Assembly: GCF_027912535.1 (NCBI RefSeq)
Contig: NZ_CP115465.1
Location: forward strand, 2,832,001-2,896,000
Source of the DNA: Brevundimonas sp. NIBR11
Lineage (GTDB): Bacteria > Pseudomonadota > Alphaproteobacteria > Caulobacterales > Caulobacteraceae
Length of the DNA stretch: 64,000 bases
Direction of reading: 5' to 3'
The notes under the pieces were generated by a model. The model was not told the DNA's origin. It ran no database searches and saw nothing but the letters and a program-made list of their open reading frames with translations. A program made the translations under genes and the position numbers. How positions within the stretch are numbered: position 1 is the stretch's first letter; each line of letters begins with the position of its first letter. Below, piece by piece: positions 36,675-48,785 of the stretch.

Positions 36675-36974
36675 CCTGTGCGTCGGCAGATAAGAATTTA
36701 TTCCTGCTTGCCTCTTGCGGATGAGATCGCGGGCCCCCACCTCGGGGTCCGGTCTTTGAAAATCTGGCGCGCGTTTCGTCCCTTATGTCACCCGCCCTTC
36801 ATCGGCAGGGATTGGGCCGAAACGCCAACCCATTGATTTCCTGAGGACCGGTAGCGGTTTGGTCCGTTTCGTCACCTTTCGTCACGGTGTTTCGCGTCAT
36901 GGCGAACCGGACGACTTTCCACCAATACAGAACAGCGTCATCGTGCGGGCTTCAGATCGCCCGGAGACGCCACC
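36675..36974. other. Gap between rph and the lipoprotein gene
   Basis: About 300 bases without a convincing gene. A GGGCCCC/GGGGTCC stem (about 36729-36752, one wobble pair) could end the rph transcript, but no T-run follows closely. TTTCGTCAC occurs at 36867-36875 and 36877-36885 with a 10-base period, and a looser third version follows (about 36891-36900). One helical turn of spacing suggests a protein-binding site for the downstream gene. Confidence 0.4.
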
Positions 36975-37367
36975 ATGGTCCGTGTTCCCGCTACCCTCGC
37001 CCTTCTCGGCCTGATGGCCTTGTCGCTGGCCGCTTGCGGCTCGCCCGAGACGACGCCCGCCGCCGAGAAGGCCGCCGACGCCGCTCCGTCCGCCGACCAG
37101 ACCCCGGTCATGCCTGAGGACGCCCCGCCCCAGGAAGAAGAAGCCGCTCCCGAAGGTGAGCAACTGGGCGACGCCAAACGCACCTGCACCGGCTCCATCG
37201 GGGCGGCCGCCGCGACCCGTCTGGCCGAACGCTGCACCATGGTCAGCCCGGCCACCCACCCGCCGTGCAACCCGGACAACGCCTGCGCCCTGATCCAGGA
37301 CGAAATCGATCGCGCCTGCGGCCAGTATGGCCCCGGCGAGACCAAGCCCGCCGAGTGCGCCGCCTGA
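36975..37367 (+). CDS. Small lipoprotein with acidic linker
   Basis: A 130-residue lipoprotein. The lipobox is LSLAAC, with Cys at about residue 21 after a hydrophobic helix. A Pro/Glu/Ala-rich spacer of about 45 residues (TPAAEKAADAAPSADQTP..) follows. The C-terminal domain has five cysteines (CTGSIG.., ERCTMV, PPCNPDNACAL, DRACGQ, ECAA) that could form disulfides in the periplasm. ATG 36975 has GGAGA about ten bases upstream. The family is unknown to me. The next gene overlaps its end. Confidence 0.75.
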   Translation: MVRVPATLALLGLMALSLAACGSPETTPAAEKAADAAPSADQTPVMPEDAPPQEEEAAPEGEQLGDAKRTCTGSIGAAAATRLAERCTMVSPATHPPCNPDNACALIQDEIDRACGQYGPGETKPAECAA

Positions 37368-37975
37368 CCGAGACCGACGCGGCGACGCACGAGATCGTCG
37401 TCGCCGTTCCGGGGGTCCTCCTAGGGCCGGATGAGGCGGCTTTTGATCGATCCGAAACGCCGATCAATCTGATGGCCCCGAAATGGGTTCTGATCGGCGT
37501 GCCGTTTGCGGCCGGCGCGGTGATCCAGCTGTTGCACGTCCCGATGCGACCGATCTGGATCGGCGCGGTGCTGCTCGTGGTCTTGCTCGCCCTGGTCGCG
37601 GGCCTGTGGCGTCTCTGGGCCTTCTGGAGCATGCGGGGCCAACGACGCTTCACCGATACCCGGTTCGGCGGTCAGGCGCTCGACTGGCGCCTCGACGAGA
37701 CCGAGGTCCGCCAGACCGGGCCCTTCGTCGACACCGCCGTGCCCTGGACCGCCTTCGTCCACGTCCTGGACCAACCCCGCGCCTTCGTCTTCTGCCTGTC
37801 GGAGACGAACGTGATGATCCTCCCCCGCCGCCTGCTGTCAAAGGCCCAGCAGGCCGATTTGCGAGAACTTATCGACCGCGCCCGAGACCGGGGCCTGATC
37901 GGCGATACGCCCGCCGATCTTCTCCCTTCCTGGGACCTGATCCGCGACGGCGTCCGCGAACGCTACGGCGCATAG
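37355..37975 (+). CDS. YcxB-like membrane protein
   Basis: A 206-residue protein with two membrane helices (about residues 40-60 and 65-85 of the frame, VLIGVPFAAGAVIQLL and IWIGAVLLVVLLALVAGLWRLW). A cytoplasmic domain follows with RRFTDTRFGGQALDWRLDETEVRQTGPFVDTAVPWTAFVHVLDQPRAFVF and NVMILPRRLLSKAQQADLRELI. This matches the YcxB-like C-terminal layout (xxxWxxFxxVxExxxxFxL...xxxxIPKRxF). Function of the family is unknown. The start is uncertain; GTG 37355 lies within the end of the lipoprotein gene, so translation may be coupled. Confidence 0.75.
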   Translation: MRRLTETDAATHEIVVAVPGVLLGPDEAAFDRSETPINLMAPKWVLIGVPFAAGAVIQLLHVPMRPIWIGAVLLVVLLALVAGLWRLWAFWSMRGQRRFTDTRFGGQALDWRLDETEVRQTGPFVDTAVPWTAFVHVLDQPRAFVFCLSETNVMILPRRLLSKAQQADLRELIDRARDRGLIGDTPADLLPSWDLIRDGVRERYGA

Positions 37976-38005
37976 AAAAAGGCCCCGCCGTTTCCAGCGA
38001 GGCCT
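37976..38005 (-). terminator. Intrinsic terminator of pnp
   Basis: On the minus strand, AGGCCTCGC pairs with GCGGGGCCT (nine pairs including one G-T) across an eight-base loop, followed by TTTTT (complement of 37976-37980). This is a standard rho-independent terminator 40 bases past the pnp stop. Confidence 0.8.
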
Positions 38006-38044
38006 CCTTCATTCGACGATATCGCGGACGCCTAGTCGCGGCGC

Positions 38045-40279
38045 TTAGTCACGACGGGGGCGACGACCGCGGTCACCGCCGCCGCCTTCACGCTTCTTGC
38101 CGCCGCCGCCGGTGTCTTCCGTCAGCGGAGCTTCACCGCGTTCGGCGCGCTCGGCGTTGATCTTGTCCGTCAGGTCTTCACCCGTGGTCTGATCGACGAC
38201 CTTCATCGACAGCTTGGTCTTGCCGCGATCGTCGAAGCCCAGGAACTTGACCTTGACCTCTTGCCCTTCGCTCAGGACGTCGGCCGGGTTGGCGACGCGC
38301 TCCAGCGAGATCTGCGACACGTGGACCAGACCGTCCTTGGCGCCGAAGAAATTCACGAAGGCGCCGAAGTCGACGACCTTCACGACCTTGCCGGAGTAGA
38401 TCATGCCGGGCTCGGGCTCGGACACGATCGACGAGATCCAGTTCTTGGCGGCGTCGATCTTGTCTTGTTCCGAGGCGGCGATCTTCACCGTGCCGTCGTC
38501 CTCGATGTTGATCTTGGCGCCGGTCTTTTCGACGATCTCGCGGATGATCTTGCCGCCGGTGCCGATGATGTCGCGGATCTTGTCGACCGGGACCTTAATG
38601 GACTCGATCTTCGGCGCGAACTCACCGAGTTCGGTGCGGGCGCCGTCGATGGCCTTGTCCATCTCGTCGAGGATGTGAAGGCGACCGGCCGAAGCCTGGG
38701 CGATGGCCTTCTTCATGATCTCCTCGGTGATGCCGGCGACCTTGATGTCCATCTGCAGCGAGGTGATGCCGTCACGCGTGCCGGCGACCTTGAAGTCCAT
38801 GTCGCCCAGGTGGTCTTCGTCACCCAGGATGTCCGACAGGATGGCGAACTCGCCCGACGGCTCCAGGATCAGGCCCATGGCGATGCCCGAGACGGGCTTC
38901 TTCAGGGGCACGCCCGCGTCCATCAGGGCCAGCGACGAACCGCAGACCGTGGCCATCGAGGACGAGCCGTTGGACTCGGTGATCTCCGACACCAGGCGGA
39001 TCGTGTAGGGGAAGTCTTCCGCCGACGGCAGCATCGGACGGATGGCCCGCCAGGCCAGCTTGCCGTGACCGATTTCACGACGCCCCGCGCCGCCCATACG
39101 ACCGGTCTCGCCGACCGAGTACGGAGGGAAGTTGTAGTGCAGGAGGAACTTCTCCTTGTACGTCCCGGTCAGGGCGTCGATGTACTGCTCGTCCTCGCCG
39201 GTGCCCAGGGTGGCGACCACGATGGCCTGGGTCTCGCCCCGGGTGAACAGGGCCGAACCGTGGGTGCGCGGGAAGACGCCGACTTCCGAGACGATGTCAC
39301 GGACCTTGTCCAGGGCGCGGCCGTCGACGCGATGGCCGTTGTCGATGATGTCGCGACGCAGCACGTGGGCTTCGCACTCCTTGAAGGCGGTCGAGAACTT
39401 GGCGCTTTCGACGCCCTCGGGGTTCTCCTCGGTCTTCACCAGGGCCTCGGCGGCCTTCTTCTTGGCGGCGCCGACGGCGTTGTGACGGTCGTGCTTAGCG
39501 GTGTGGGTGTAGGCGGCCTTGATGTCGTCGCCGACCAGGTTCTGGATCGCGGTGACGACGTCGGAGTGGTCTTCGGCCTGGAAGTCGAAGGGCTCCTTGG
39601 CGGCGTGCTCGGCCAGTTCGATGATCGCCTCGATCACCGGCTGCATGCCGCGCTGGGCGAACATCAGGGCGTCCAGGAAGGTCTCTTCCGACAGTTCCTT
39701 GGCTTCCGATTCCACCATCATCAGGGCGTCGGCGGTGCCGGCGACGACCAGGTCCAGCTGCGAATCCGGCAGTTGGTCGATGGTCGGATTCAGGACCAGC
39801 TCACCGTCGATGTAGCCGACGCGGGCGGCCGCGATCGGCCCCATGAAGGGCACGCCGGAGATGGTCAGGGCGGCCGAGGTGGCGACCATGGCCAGGACGT
39901 CCGGATCGTTTTCCAGATCGTGCTGCAGGACGGTGACGACGACCTGGGTCTCGTTCTTGAAGCCCTTGACGAACAGCGGGCGGATCGGACGGTCGATCAG
40001 ACGCGAGACCAGGGTCTCCTTCTCGGTCGGACGGCCTTCACGCTTGAAGTAGCCGCCCGGAATCTTGCCGGCGGCGAAGGTCTTTTCCTGGTAGTTGACG
40101 GTCAGCGGGAAGAAATCCAGGCCCGGCTTGGGCGCGCGGCCGTAGACGACGGTGGCCAGAACCACGGTCTCGCCATAGGTGGCCAGGACGGCGCCGTCGG
40201 CCTGGCGGGCGATGCGGCCCGTCTCCAGGGTCAGCGGGCGGCCGGCCCAGTCGATCGTCTTGCGTTTGATATCGAACAT
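38045..40279 (-). CDS. pnp: Polynucleotide phosphorylase
   Basis: A 744-residue 3'-5' phosphorolytic exoribonuclease of the RNA degradosome. Two RNase PH-like domains ([41 protein letters not shown] at the start; [19 protein letters not shown] in the second) are separated by a helical domain. KH ([21 protein letters not shown]) and S1 ([34 protein letters not shown]) domains close the protein, with a basic Gly/Arg tail. A 301-base leader separates it from rpsO, typical for a gene whose leader is processed and autoregulated. Confidence 0.98.
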   Translation of the reverse strand: MFDIKRKTIDWAGRPLTLETGRIARQADGAVLATYGETVVLATVVYGRAPKPGLDFFPLTVNYQEKTFAAGKIPGGYFKREGRPTEKETLVSRLIDRPIRPLFVKGFKNETQVVVTVLQHDLENDPDVLAMVATSAALTISGVPFMGPIAAARVGYIDGELVLNPTIDQLPDSQLDLVVAGTADALMMVESEAKELSEETFLDALMFAQRGMQPVIEAIIELAEHAAKEPFDFQAEDHSDVVTAIQNLVGDDIKAAYTHTAKHDRHNAVGAAKKKAAEALVKTEENPEGVESAKFSTAFKECEAHVLRRDIIDNGHRVDGRALDKVRDIVSEVGVFPRTHGSALFTRGETQAIVVATLGTGEDEQYIDALTGTYKEKFLLHYNFPPYSVGETGRMGGAGRREIGHGKLAWRAIRPMLPSAEDFPYTIRLVSEITESNGSSSMATVCGSSLALMDAGVPLKKPVSGIAMGLILEPSGEFAILSDILGDEDHLGDMDFKVAGTRDGITSLQMDIKVAGITEEIMKKAIAQASAGRLHILDEMDKAIDGARTELGEFAPKIESIKVPVDKIRDIIGTGGKIIREIVEKTGAKINIEDDGTVKIAASEQDKIDAAKNWISSIVSEPEPGMIYSGKVVKVVDFGAFVNFFGAKDGLVHVSQISLERVANPADVLSEGQEVKVKFLGFDDRGKTKLSMKVVDQTTGEDLTDKINAERAERGEAPLTEDTGGGGKKREGGGGDRGRRPRRD

Positions 40280-40580
40280 GTTTCGTCTTTCGTATCCCGG
40301 GCGGCGTATTCCGGCCGGGGTCCCATCAGTGGGTGCGGATGCGTCGGGCGTTCAGTCCTTCGATCCATGGACCGGCCGCCCCATGGCGAACGATCCGGAG
40401 TGCTGAGGACCGCTATCGAGCCCTCGCGTATGCGCCATCTTCATTCCGGCGGCGCGCCGGTCTTCTTTTTTGCTGGCCTCCCCGGGCGCTTGACCGGGAT
40501 CCACTCAAGCGGGAAGGCCAGTAGGTACGGAAAGAGGCGCGGACATGGCCCGCGCCTCGAAACCGTCGGTTGGGATGCGC
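40280..40580. other. rpsO-pnp intergenic leader
   Basis: About 300 bases without a gene. It holds the rpsO terminator hairpin at 40534-40558. A long GC-rich leader of pnp follows, including GGCCGGCCG and CCGGCGGCGCGCCGG-like inverted stretches (about 40310-40330 and 40446-40460). In enterobacteria this leader is cleaved by RNase III and bound by PNPase; a similar role here is inference. Confidence 0.5.
40534..40558 (-). terminator. Terminator or attenuator after rpsO
   Basis: GAGGCGCGG (40534-40542) pairs perfectly with CCGCGCCTC (40550-40558); on the minus strand TTTCC follows. The T-run is short, so partial readthrough into pnp is likely, as expected for rpsO-pnp. Confidence 0.7.
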
Positions 40581-40850
40581 TTAGCGGCGCAGGCCCAGCT
40601 TGGTGATCAGGGCGGTGTAACGCTCCTTATCGACCTTGTTCAGGTGATCCAGAAGGCGACGACGCTGAGAGACCATCTTGAGCAGGCCGCGGCGCGAGTG
40701 GTTGTCCTTCTTGTGCGTCTTGAAGTGCTCGGTGAGGTTGGCGATGCGTTCCGACAGGATCGCGACCTGGACCTCGGCCGAACCGGTGTCGCCGGCGGAC
40801 CGGGCGTTCTCGGTGATGACTTCGTTCTTGCGTTCAGCAGTGATCGACAT
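40581..40850 (-). CDS. rpsO: 30S ribosomal protein S15
   Basis: The 89-residue ribosomal protein that binds the central 16S rRNA domain early in 30S assembly. It has the S15 signature [39 protein letters not shown] and the standard length. GGAGAA precedes the ATG, within the 12 bases separating it from truB. Confidence 0.99.
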   Translation of the reverse strand: MSITAERKNEVITENARSAGDTGSAEVQVAILSERIANLTEHFKTHKKDNHSRRGLLKMVSQRRRLLDHLNKVDKERYTALITKLGLRR

Positions 40851-40862
40851 CGGGTGTTCTCC

Positions 40863-41795
40863 TCATTGGAGGTTAAATACGCGGTCGGGTTCTAGCCGGC
40901 CGGCCCGCAACTGACCGAGAGCGACGAGGGTCCGTCCCTGGAAGGCGGAAACGGTGCGGGAGCCGTCGCGAAGACGGCCCTTCAGCGTCTCGACCTGTCG
41001 GGGGAGCAGAACGATCGGTCGTCCCTGACGAAGCGAGAAGGCGTCCTGGTCCGTAATGGCCAGCTCCGGGATGTCGTCCAGGGCGGTCGCTACAGGCAGC
41101 AGGCCTTCAAAGGCGGCGTCCCTATGCACCAGATCGGTCAGGAAATCCAGTGTGACGGCGTTCTCCACCGAAAACGGCCCCACCCGCTCGCGACGGAGGG
41201 CCGAGACATGCCCCTCGGCGCCCAGCATCGCCGCCAGATCGCGCGCCAGCGAGCGGACATAGACGCCCTTGCCGGTGCGGATGGTCAGTTCGACGTGGTC
41301 GGCGTCGGGCGCTTCGGTGACCTCGGCCTCGTGGATGGTCACCGGGCGGCTTTCCAGCTCGAACTCGGCGCCATCGCGGGCCAGGTCGTAGGCGCGCTGG
41401 CCGTCCACCTTGATTGCGGAGAAACGGGGCGGTGTCTGCTGGATGTCGCCGACGAAGTTGGGCAGGGCCGCCTTCACAGCCTCCAGCGACGGCCGCACGT
41501 CGGATCGACCGATGATCTCGCCCTCGCGATCGACGCTGTCGGTCGAGACGCCCCAGTTGACGGTGAAGCGATAGACCTTCTGCGCCTCCATCATGAAGGG
41601 CACGGTCTTGGTCGCCTCGCCCAGAGCGATGGGCAGGATGCCCGACGCCAGCGGATCCAGCGTCCCCGCATGTCCCGCCTTCTGGGCGTCGAACAGGCGA
41701 CGGATCTTCGTGACCGCCTCGGTCGATCCCATCTCGAACGGCTTGTCCAGGCACACCCAGCCGTGGACCGGCTGGCCCTTCTTGCGACGGCCCAT
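40863..41795 (-). CDS. truB: tRNA pseudouridine-55 synthase
   Basis: Makes pseudouridine 55 in the T-loop of tRNAs. The 310-residue protein begins [52 protein letters not shown], with the catalytic Asp in [23 protein letters not shown] and a PUA-like C-terminus follow. Its ATG shares a base with the stop of the upstream lipoprotein gene, so the two are coupled. Confidence 0.98.
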   Translation of the reverse strand: MGRRKKGQPVHGWVCLDKPFEMGSTEAVTKIRRLFDAQKAGHAGTLDPLASGILPIALGEATKTVPFMMEAQKVYRFTVNWGVSTDSVDREGEIIGRSDVRPSLEAVKAALPNFVGDIQQTPPRFSAIKVDGQRAYDLARDGAEFELESRPVTIHEAEVTEAPDADHVELTIRTGKGVYVRSLARDLAAMLGAEGHVSALRRERVGPFSVENAVTLDFLTDLVHRDAAFEGLLPVATALDDIPELAITDQDAFSLRQGRPIVLLPRQVETLKGRLRDGSRTVSAFQGRTLVALGQLRAGRLEPDRVFNLQ

Positions 41796-42316
41796 CAGTG
41801 GCTTTCCATGCTCTGGCGCTCGAGACTGGCGGAGTATCCTACGCCTCCTCCACTGATCGACACGAAAACGAGGTCGAACTGGCGGCCGCCGACGGATCGA
41901 TATCCGGGAGCGCCGATCAAAGCCGTCCGGACGATCCCTACCGGTGTCACGGTGAGTACTGTGGAAGCCTTCAACGGCTCACATGACGACCAGTCGGCGT
42001 CACAGTCGAAATCAACGATACGATAGGTCTTGCCGCCCGAAAACTCTCGACTGTCGGGTCCCGGAACGGCCGGCTGAGGATCGACCGCTTCGACCTCAAT
42101 GCTTCGGAAAGGCTGGCTGAAGGACAAGCCGTCAGATCGCATCTCCATGATGCCGCCATTCGCCAGGATGTGGCGGCCTGGCTGAAAGATCCAACCATCG
42201 GAGCTGGCCGCGACCTGATCCGACCAGTTCGGATTTTTCTTCAGCAGATGCTCGCAACCACCGAGCGTGACGCTGGCGAAGGCCGCCACGATGGCCGCAA
42301 CAGACTTAGTCCTCAT
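41795..42316 (-). CDS. Putative lipoprotein between rbfA and truB
   Basis: A 173-residue protein with a lipoprotein signal: [21 protein letters not shown], lipobox LGGC with Cys at about 21. The mature part has [31 protein letters not shown] and a mid-protein pair of cysteines ([13 protein letters not shown]). No family is recognised. It overlaps rbfA by 11 bases and truB by one base. An envelope gene is therefore embedded in the otherwise conserved rbfA-truB pair, which is unusual. Confidence 0.75.
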   Translation of the reverse strand: MRTKSVAAIVAAFASVTLGGCEHLLKKNPNWSDQVAASSDGWIFQPGRHILANGGIMEMRSDGLSFSQPFRSIEVEAVDPQPAVPGPDSREFSGGKTYRIVDFDCDADWSSCEPLKASTVLTVTPVGIVRTALIGAPGYRSVGGRQFDLVFVSISGGGVGYSASLERQSMESH

Positions 42317-42761
42317 CTGAACCGTCGTCTTCGCGGCGTTCCAGGTCGGCCCGCACGCGCGGGTCGTCGAACAGGGCGTCGATGCGGCTGGCGGCGTCGA
42401 AGCTCTCGTCGTGGCGGAAACGCAGGTCCGGCGTGAACTTCATGTCGATGTGGCGACCCAGCTGGCCGCGCAGGAACTTGGCGTGGACGTTCAGCGCCTT
42501 GATGATCTCGGCCTCATGCCCCGCCGTGTCGGCCGTATCGACGCCGGCGCCCAGCGGTTCCACGAAACAGGTCGCGTGCTTCAGGTCAGGCGACAGACGC
42601 ACCTCGGTCAGGGTGATCGACACCCCCTTCAGCGCCTCGTCGTGGATTTCCTCCTCGCGCAGCACCTCGACCAGGGCGTGGCGGATCAGTTCGCCGGCGC
42701 GGAGCTGACGTTGCGAGGGGCCGACCGGGCCTGACGCGTTACGGGTGTGTTGCTTGCCCAT
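42306..42761 (-). CDS. rbfA: Ribosome-binding factor A
   Basis: A 151-residue 30S maturation factor of KH-like fold that helps process the 16S 5' end. It has SQRQLRAGELIRHALVEVLREEEIHDEAL, ITLTEVRLSPDLKHATCFVEPLG, and KFLRGQLGRHIDMKFTPDLRFRHDESFDAASRIDALF, all typical. The acidic C-terminal tail (REDDGSDED) is longer than in E. coli. In this genome it is separated from infB by three envelope genes. Confidence 0.97.
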   Translation of the reverse strand: MGKQHTRNASGPVGPSQRQLRAGELIRHALVEVLREEEIHDEALKGVSITLTEVRLSPDLKHATCFVEPLGAGVDTADTAGHEAEIIKALNVHAKFLRGQLGRHIDMKFTPDLRFRHDESFDAASRIDALFDDPRVRADLERREDDGSDED

Positions 42762-42851
42762 GGGGGGTCTCCCTGTTCACCCGCCGGGGTTCGGACCCGG
42801 CTCGAAGGTGAAAGTCGGGCGGTCTAGTCCCCTCTGGCCCACCTGTCCAAT

Positions 42852-43601
42852 TCAGCAGGTCAGAAGATCCGGCGAGGTCGTCGCCTCATACCTCTGACCC
42901 CGCAGCGCATAGCGAACCAGGGCCGTGCGGTCGCCGCTGTAGCGGACGCTGAAGCTCTGGCCCTTGATGTCGGGCATCAGGGCGCCCTCCATGTCCGCGG
43001 CCCCGTCCTCCTTGGCCCCGCTGTCGTCATAGGCGACAGGGATGCCGTCGGTGCGGAGGATCGGACGCTCGGGCGTCAGTTCGACCACATCGGACCAGGA
43101 ACAGGAATAGCCCTGCCACGTCCCGCCGACTTCGGTGACCAGGGCCGGGGCCGGGGTCAGGTCCGTGCGGATCAACCATTGCGGCGGACTGCCGAAACTG
43201 CCGCCGTCGACGATGTTCGGCCAGGCGCCCGTTCGGGTAAAACCTGCGGGCGTCCGGGTCAGATAGTGGATCGCCAAGGCCCCGGCCGAGACGTGGCCGT
43301 CGCCGCCTTGACCTTCCGACACCAGGGCGAACCGTTCGCCGCCGAGCGGCACGAGGGTCGCCCTGGAATAGGTTATCGCCTCGTCGGCGCCGGCGTCGGG
43401 CGTCCGGTAGAGCACCGGCGGGGCGGAGCCCCAGGCGGCTTGGAAGGCGGCGGCCTCGCTCGGAGCGGCGGCGGCCCCGGCTTGGGCGGAGGCGGCTGAA
43501 GCTGCATTCGGCGTCTCGGCCTGTTCGGCCGGTTGCTGGCAGGCCGCCAGCAAGGCGAGGGCGCTGATCGCGAGAGGGGCGAGAAGGCGGGCGCGGATCA
43601 T
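42852..43601 (-). CDS. Putative lipoprotein
   Basis: A 249-residue lipoprotein. The signal ends in the lipobox ALLAAC (Cys at about 22). An Ala/Ser/Glu-rich spacer (AEQAETPNAASAASAQAGAAA) follows, then a globular domain with repeated short strands and two late cysteines (YSCSWSD, DLLTC). The domain TDLTPAPALVTEVGGTWQGYSCSW..VVELTPERPILRTDGIP does not match a family I know. It follows the DUF2459 gene within a few bases, at the end of a three-gene envelope unit. Confidence 0.7.
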   Translation of the reverse strand: MIRARLLAPLAISALALLAACQQPAEQAETPNAASAASAQAGAAAAPSEAAAFQAAWGSAPPVLYRTPDAGADEAITYSRATLVPLGGERFALVSEGQGGDGHVSAGALAIHYLTRTPAGFTRTGAWPNIVDGGSFGSPPQWLIRTDLTPAPALVTEVGGTWQGYSCSWSDVVELTPERPILRTDGIPVAYDDSGAKEDGAADMEGALMPDIKGQSFSVRYSGDRTALVRYALRGQRYEATTSPDLLTC

Positions 43602-43605
43602 GGCT

Positions 43606-44298
43606 CTATCGGGCTCCGGCGGACGAGAGCGGGGCACGTCCCGAGCGATCCACGGCGGCGATGACCTCTCCGGCGGTCACCGAGCGCAGCGGGCGGACAG
43701 GCAGTCCCGCCGCATTCAACACCCGCGCGGTCCAGCTGTTGCACAGATATCCGATCCAGAAGTGCTCGCGGCTGGCGAAGAAATGGGCGCCGTCGCCGTC
43801 CCGAGCCTTGGACAGGCGGGGGCGGCCTTGCGTCAGGGTCAGCGAGTCCTCCACCCGGCCGCGCAATCCGGCGAACGCCTCGGGCGACAGGATCAGGGTG
43901 CGACGACTGCCCGCATCGAACCGCCGCGCCGGATCGCCGGTCTGCGGGTCCAGCATCACGACCGAAGCGTTGCCGGGGCGGAAGAAGGCGCGCAGTCCAT
44001 CGGGAATCCGACCCTCCATCGGCGACTGGTCGACGAAGAATTTCGCATCGCCCCAGCCGATCAGGATCCAGTCCCCGGTCCCGACCGACCGTGACGCCTC
44101 GGCCAGAGGTCCCCCCCCGGCCTCCAGCGCCGCGCGCGGGACGGCGATGTCGGTATGGAATCCATTGTTGAGCACATGGACGGCGATCCCGCCGTTCTCG
44201 ACCCGTGACAGGGCCGGATCGGCCGGTCGGGTCCAGGTCCACAGGGCGACGATCAGTCCCAGCAAGCCCGCCAGAAGGAACGCCCTCACCGTCCGCAT
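43606..44298 (-). CDS. DUF2459 (TIGR02117-like) family protein
   Basis: A 230-residue membrane-anchored protein. One N-terminal helix (about 5-22, AFLLAGLLGLIVALWTW) precedes a periplasmic domain with VHVLNNGFHTDIAVPR, WILIGWGDAKFFVDQSP, and HFWIGYLCNSWTARVLNAAGLPVRPLRSVTAGEVI. These are the conserved HTD, GWGD and late N-x-W segments of DUF2459. The biochemical role is unknown; the conserved His, Cys and Asp suggest an enzyme. ATG 44298 overlaps the stop of the upstream gene (ATGA). Confidence 0.85.
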   Translation of the reverse strand: MRTVRAFLLAGLLGLIVALWTWTRPADPALSRVENGGIAVHVLNNGFHTDIAVPRAALEAGGGPLAEASRSVGTGDWILIGWGDAKFFVDQSPMEGRIPDGLRAFFRPGNASVVMLDPQTGDPARRFDAGSRRTLILSPEAFAGLRGRVEDSLTLTQGRPRLSKARDGDGAHFFASREHFWIGYLCNSWTARVLNAAGLPVRPLRSVTAGEVIAAVDRSGRAPLSSAGAR

Positions 44299-44795
44299 CA
44301 GCCGGCCTCGGCGACCGGCGCGCGGTGAGGCAGGGCCCATTCGCCCCGGTAATTGTAGGACAGGGTCACACAGTGGCGATAGGTCCCGTCGGACCAGCGA
44401 CCGGTTCCGTGGATGACGATGGGCCGCCCGGCCCGAACCCGGCCGAGCACGAGGAAGGTCGCCTCCGCGCCAGGGCACAGGGCGCGGGCCAGACCGCGAC
44501 CGTCGCCCTCCTGCGGGATGGAGTAGACCGAGGCCTCGTTCGCGCCGTCCGGCAGGGCGCGGCGCGCCTCATCCGGTCCGCCGCGGGAGATCGTCGCCGA
44601 TCCCCTAGCCGTGGTCGAAATAATCCGCCGCACGCTGACGGCCCCGAACAGGCCACGCTCAATTTCCAGGGTGATGCCGCGAGTCAGGGCGCGGGTCACC
44701 CGGTCGGACGGGTCGAAGGCCAGATAGCGGGTGTCGGCCAGGGTCGGGGTGGCCACGGCGATCAGCGTCAGGGCGACGAGGCTACGGTGAAGCAT
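44298..44795 (-). CDS. Small secreted protein of unknown function
   Basis: A 165-residue exported protein starting at ATG 44795. The signal peptide (about 1-20) ends TPTLA. The mature protein has RYLAFDPSDRVTRALTRGITLEIERGLFGAVSVRRIISTTARGSATI and YRHCVTLSYNYRGEWALPH with two cysteines about 60 residues apart. It heads a three-gene unit with the DUF2459 gene and a lipoprotein, all with export signals, so a shared envelope role is likely. Confidence 0.7.
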   Translation of the reverse strand: MLHRSLVALTLIAVATPTLADTRYLAFDPSDRVTRALTRGITLEIERGLFGAVSVRRIISTTARGSATISRGGPDEARRALPDGANEASVYSIPQEGDGRGLARALCPGAEATFLVLGRVRAGRPIVIHGTGRWSDGTYRHCVTLSYNYRGEWALPHRAPVAEAG

Positions 44796-44845
44796 GGCCC
44801 GACTGTACCGCGAGTTGCGGCGGAAGGGAGGCGTCGTCTGCACAC

Positions 44846-44874
44846 GAAAAAGGGGCGGCCTCTCAACCGCCCCC
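44846..44874 (-). terminator. Intrinsic terminator of infB
   Basis: On the minus strand GGGGCGG pairs perfectly with CCGCCCC across an eight-base loop, followed immediately by TTTTT (complement of 44846-44851). It lies about 60 bases past the infB stop and closes the rimP-nusA-ylxR-infB transcript. Confidence 0.85.
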
Positions 44875-44887
44875 AATCCAGTTTCTT

Positions 44888-44906
44888 GCGCTCAAGCAGC
44901 GAGACG
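44888..44906. repeat. Short dispersed intergenic repeat, copy 2
   Basis: GCGCTCAAGCAGCGAGACG, one base different from the copies at 27704 and 54041 over the shared core. It lies in the infB 3' leader between the stop and the terminator, on the opposite strand to transcription. Downstream the sequence GAGCGGTA also recurs in copy 3. Confidence 0.45.
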
Positions 44907-44931
44907 CCGCGCGTCGAGCGGTATCGAGCCG

Positions 44932-47958
<3,027 letters not shown>

Positions 47959-48089
47959 CCGGTCGCTTTACTCGTGGGCGGAGAAGTCCGCCGCGTCTCA
48001 GTCAAAAATCGTCTCGTCACGCCCAAAAGCCTTTGAAACGCAAAAAGCCGTGCGGCGTCCGCCCCTCGAAAGAGGCCTGACCCCGCCCG

Positions 48090-48770
48090 TCAATCCGCCC
48101 GTTCAGGCTCGTCCTTCGGGTCCTCGTCCGACCCCTTCCCGCCGCCGGCGCCTGGATGATCCAGGTCCCAGGCCGCAGGCCGAAGCGATCGAAATCCCGC
48201 CAGTCGTTCGACCTCGATGGTCCAGCGATCGGCTCTGCCGCCATGCAGCAAGACGGCGTGTATCGCATTTTCCAGCCCGAGGGCCAAACTCAAATCATCC
48301 GCGCTGAACGCGCCGCAGACCTTGGTCGTCTGATGTCGGGCCAGGGCGACGAGTTTTCCGCGTCCGTCGGCGGCCCCGTCCGAGGCCTCGATCAGCCAGG
48401 CGGCCTTGCCCGAGCGGATCGCCGCGGCGGATTTCTCGAAGCCCGAGATAAGCACGCCTTCGCGCCGGGCAAGACCCAGCTGGTCCAGACAACGCCGGAC
48501 AAGCAAGGTTTCGACCGTGTCGGCGAGGTCCGCCGACGGTTTCAGCTGGGTCTTGGCCGAGCGTGAGAACAGATTCTTCTTCACGGCCGCGTCGACGGAG
48601 GCGCGCGACGCCTCCACCCACATTCCCCGCCCCGGCAGTTTCCTGCCCAGGTCCGGGGCCACCATGCCGTCCGGCCCGGCGACGAAACGGATCAGTCGAG
48701 ATTCATCCATGGCCTGGTGGGTGACCAGGTCCCGGCGCTCTCTATCGATCGTCGCGTCGCGAAGGCTCAT
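48090..48770 (-). CDS. YlxR (DUF448)-L7Ae-like RNA-binding fusion protein
   Basis: A 226-residue protein between nusA and infB. The first 80 residues form a YlxR-like domain ([24 protein letters not shown] then LGRKLPGRGMWVEASRASVDAAVKKNLFSRSAKTQL). The usual Cys of the RRC motif is replaced here. Residues about 90-200 resemble the L7Ae/L30e fold (LLVRRCLDQLGLARREGVLISGFEKSAAAIRSGKAAWLIEASDGAADG), so the two small genes ylxR and ylxQ of Gram-positives appear fused. Role: RNA or ribosome-associated; precise function unsettled. The C-terminal tail is acidic. Confidence 0.87.
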   Translation of the reverse strand: MSLRDATIDRERRDLVTHQAMDESRLIRFVAGPDGMVAPDLGRKLPGRGMWVEASRASVDAAVKKNLFSRSAKTQLKPSADLADTVETLLVRRCLDQLGLARREGVLISGFEKSAAAIRSGKAAWLIEASDGAADGRGKLVALARHQTTKVCGAFSADDLSLALGLENAIHAVLLHGGRADRWTIEVERLAGFRSLRPAAWDLDHPGAGGGKGSDEDPKDEPERAD

Positions 48771-48785
48771 GGACGGCGGTTTCCA

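Noticed and set aside
38261..40606. 781-codon plus-strand open frame opposite pnp
   Set aside because: Mirror frame of PNPase; repetitive Asp/Gly/Val composition typical of shadows. The same applies to the frames opposite dnaK, infB and nusA.
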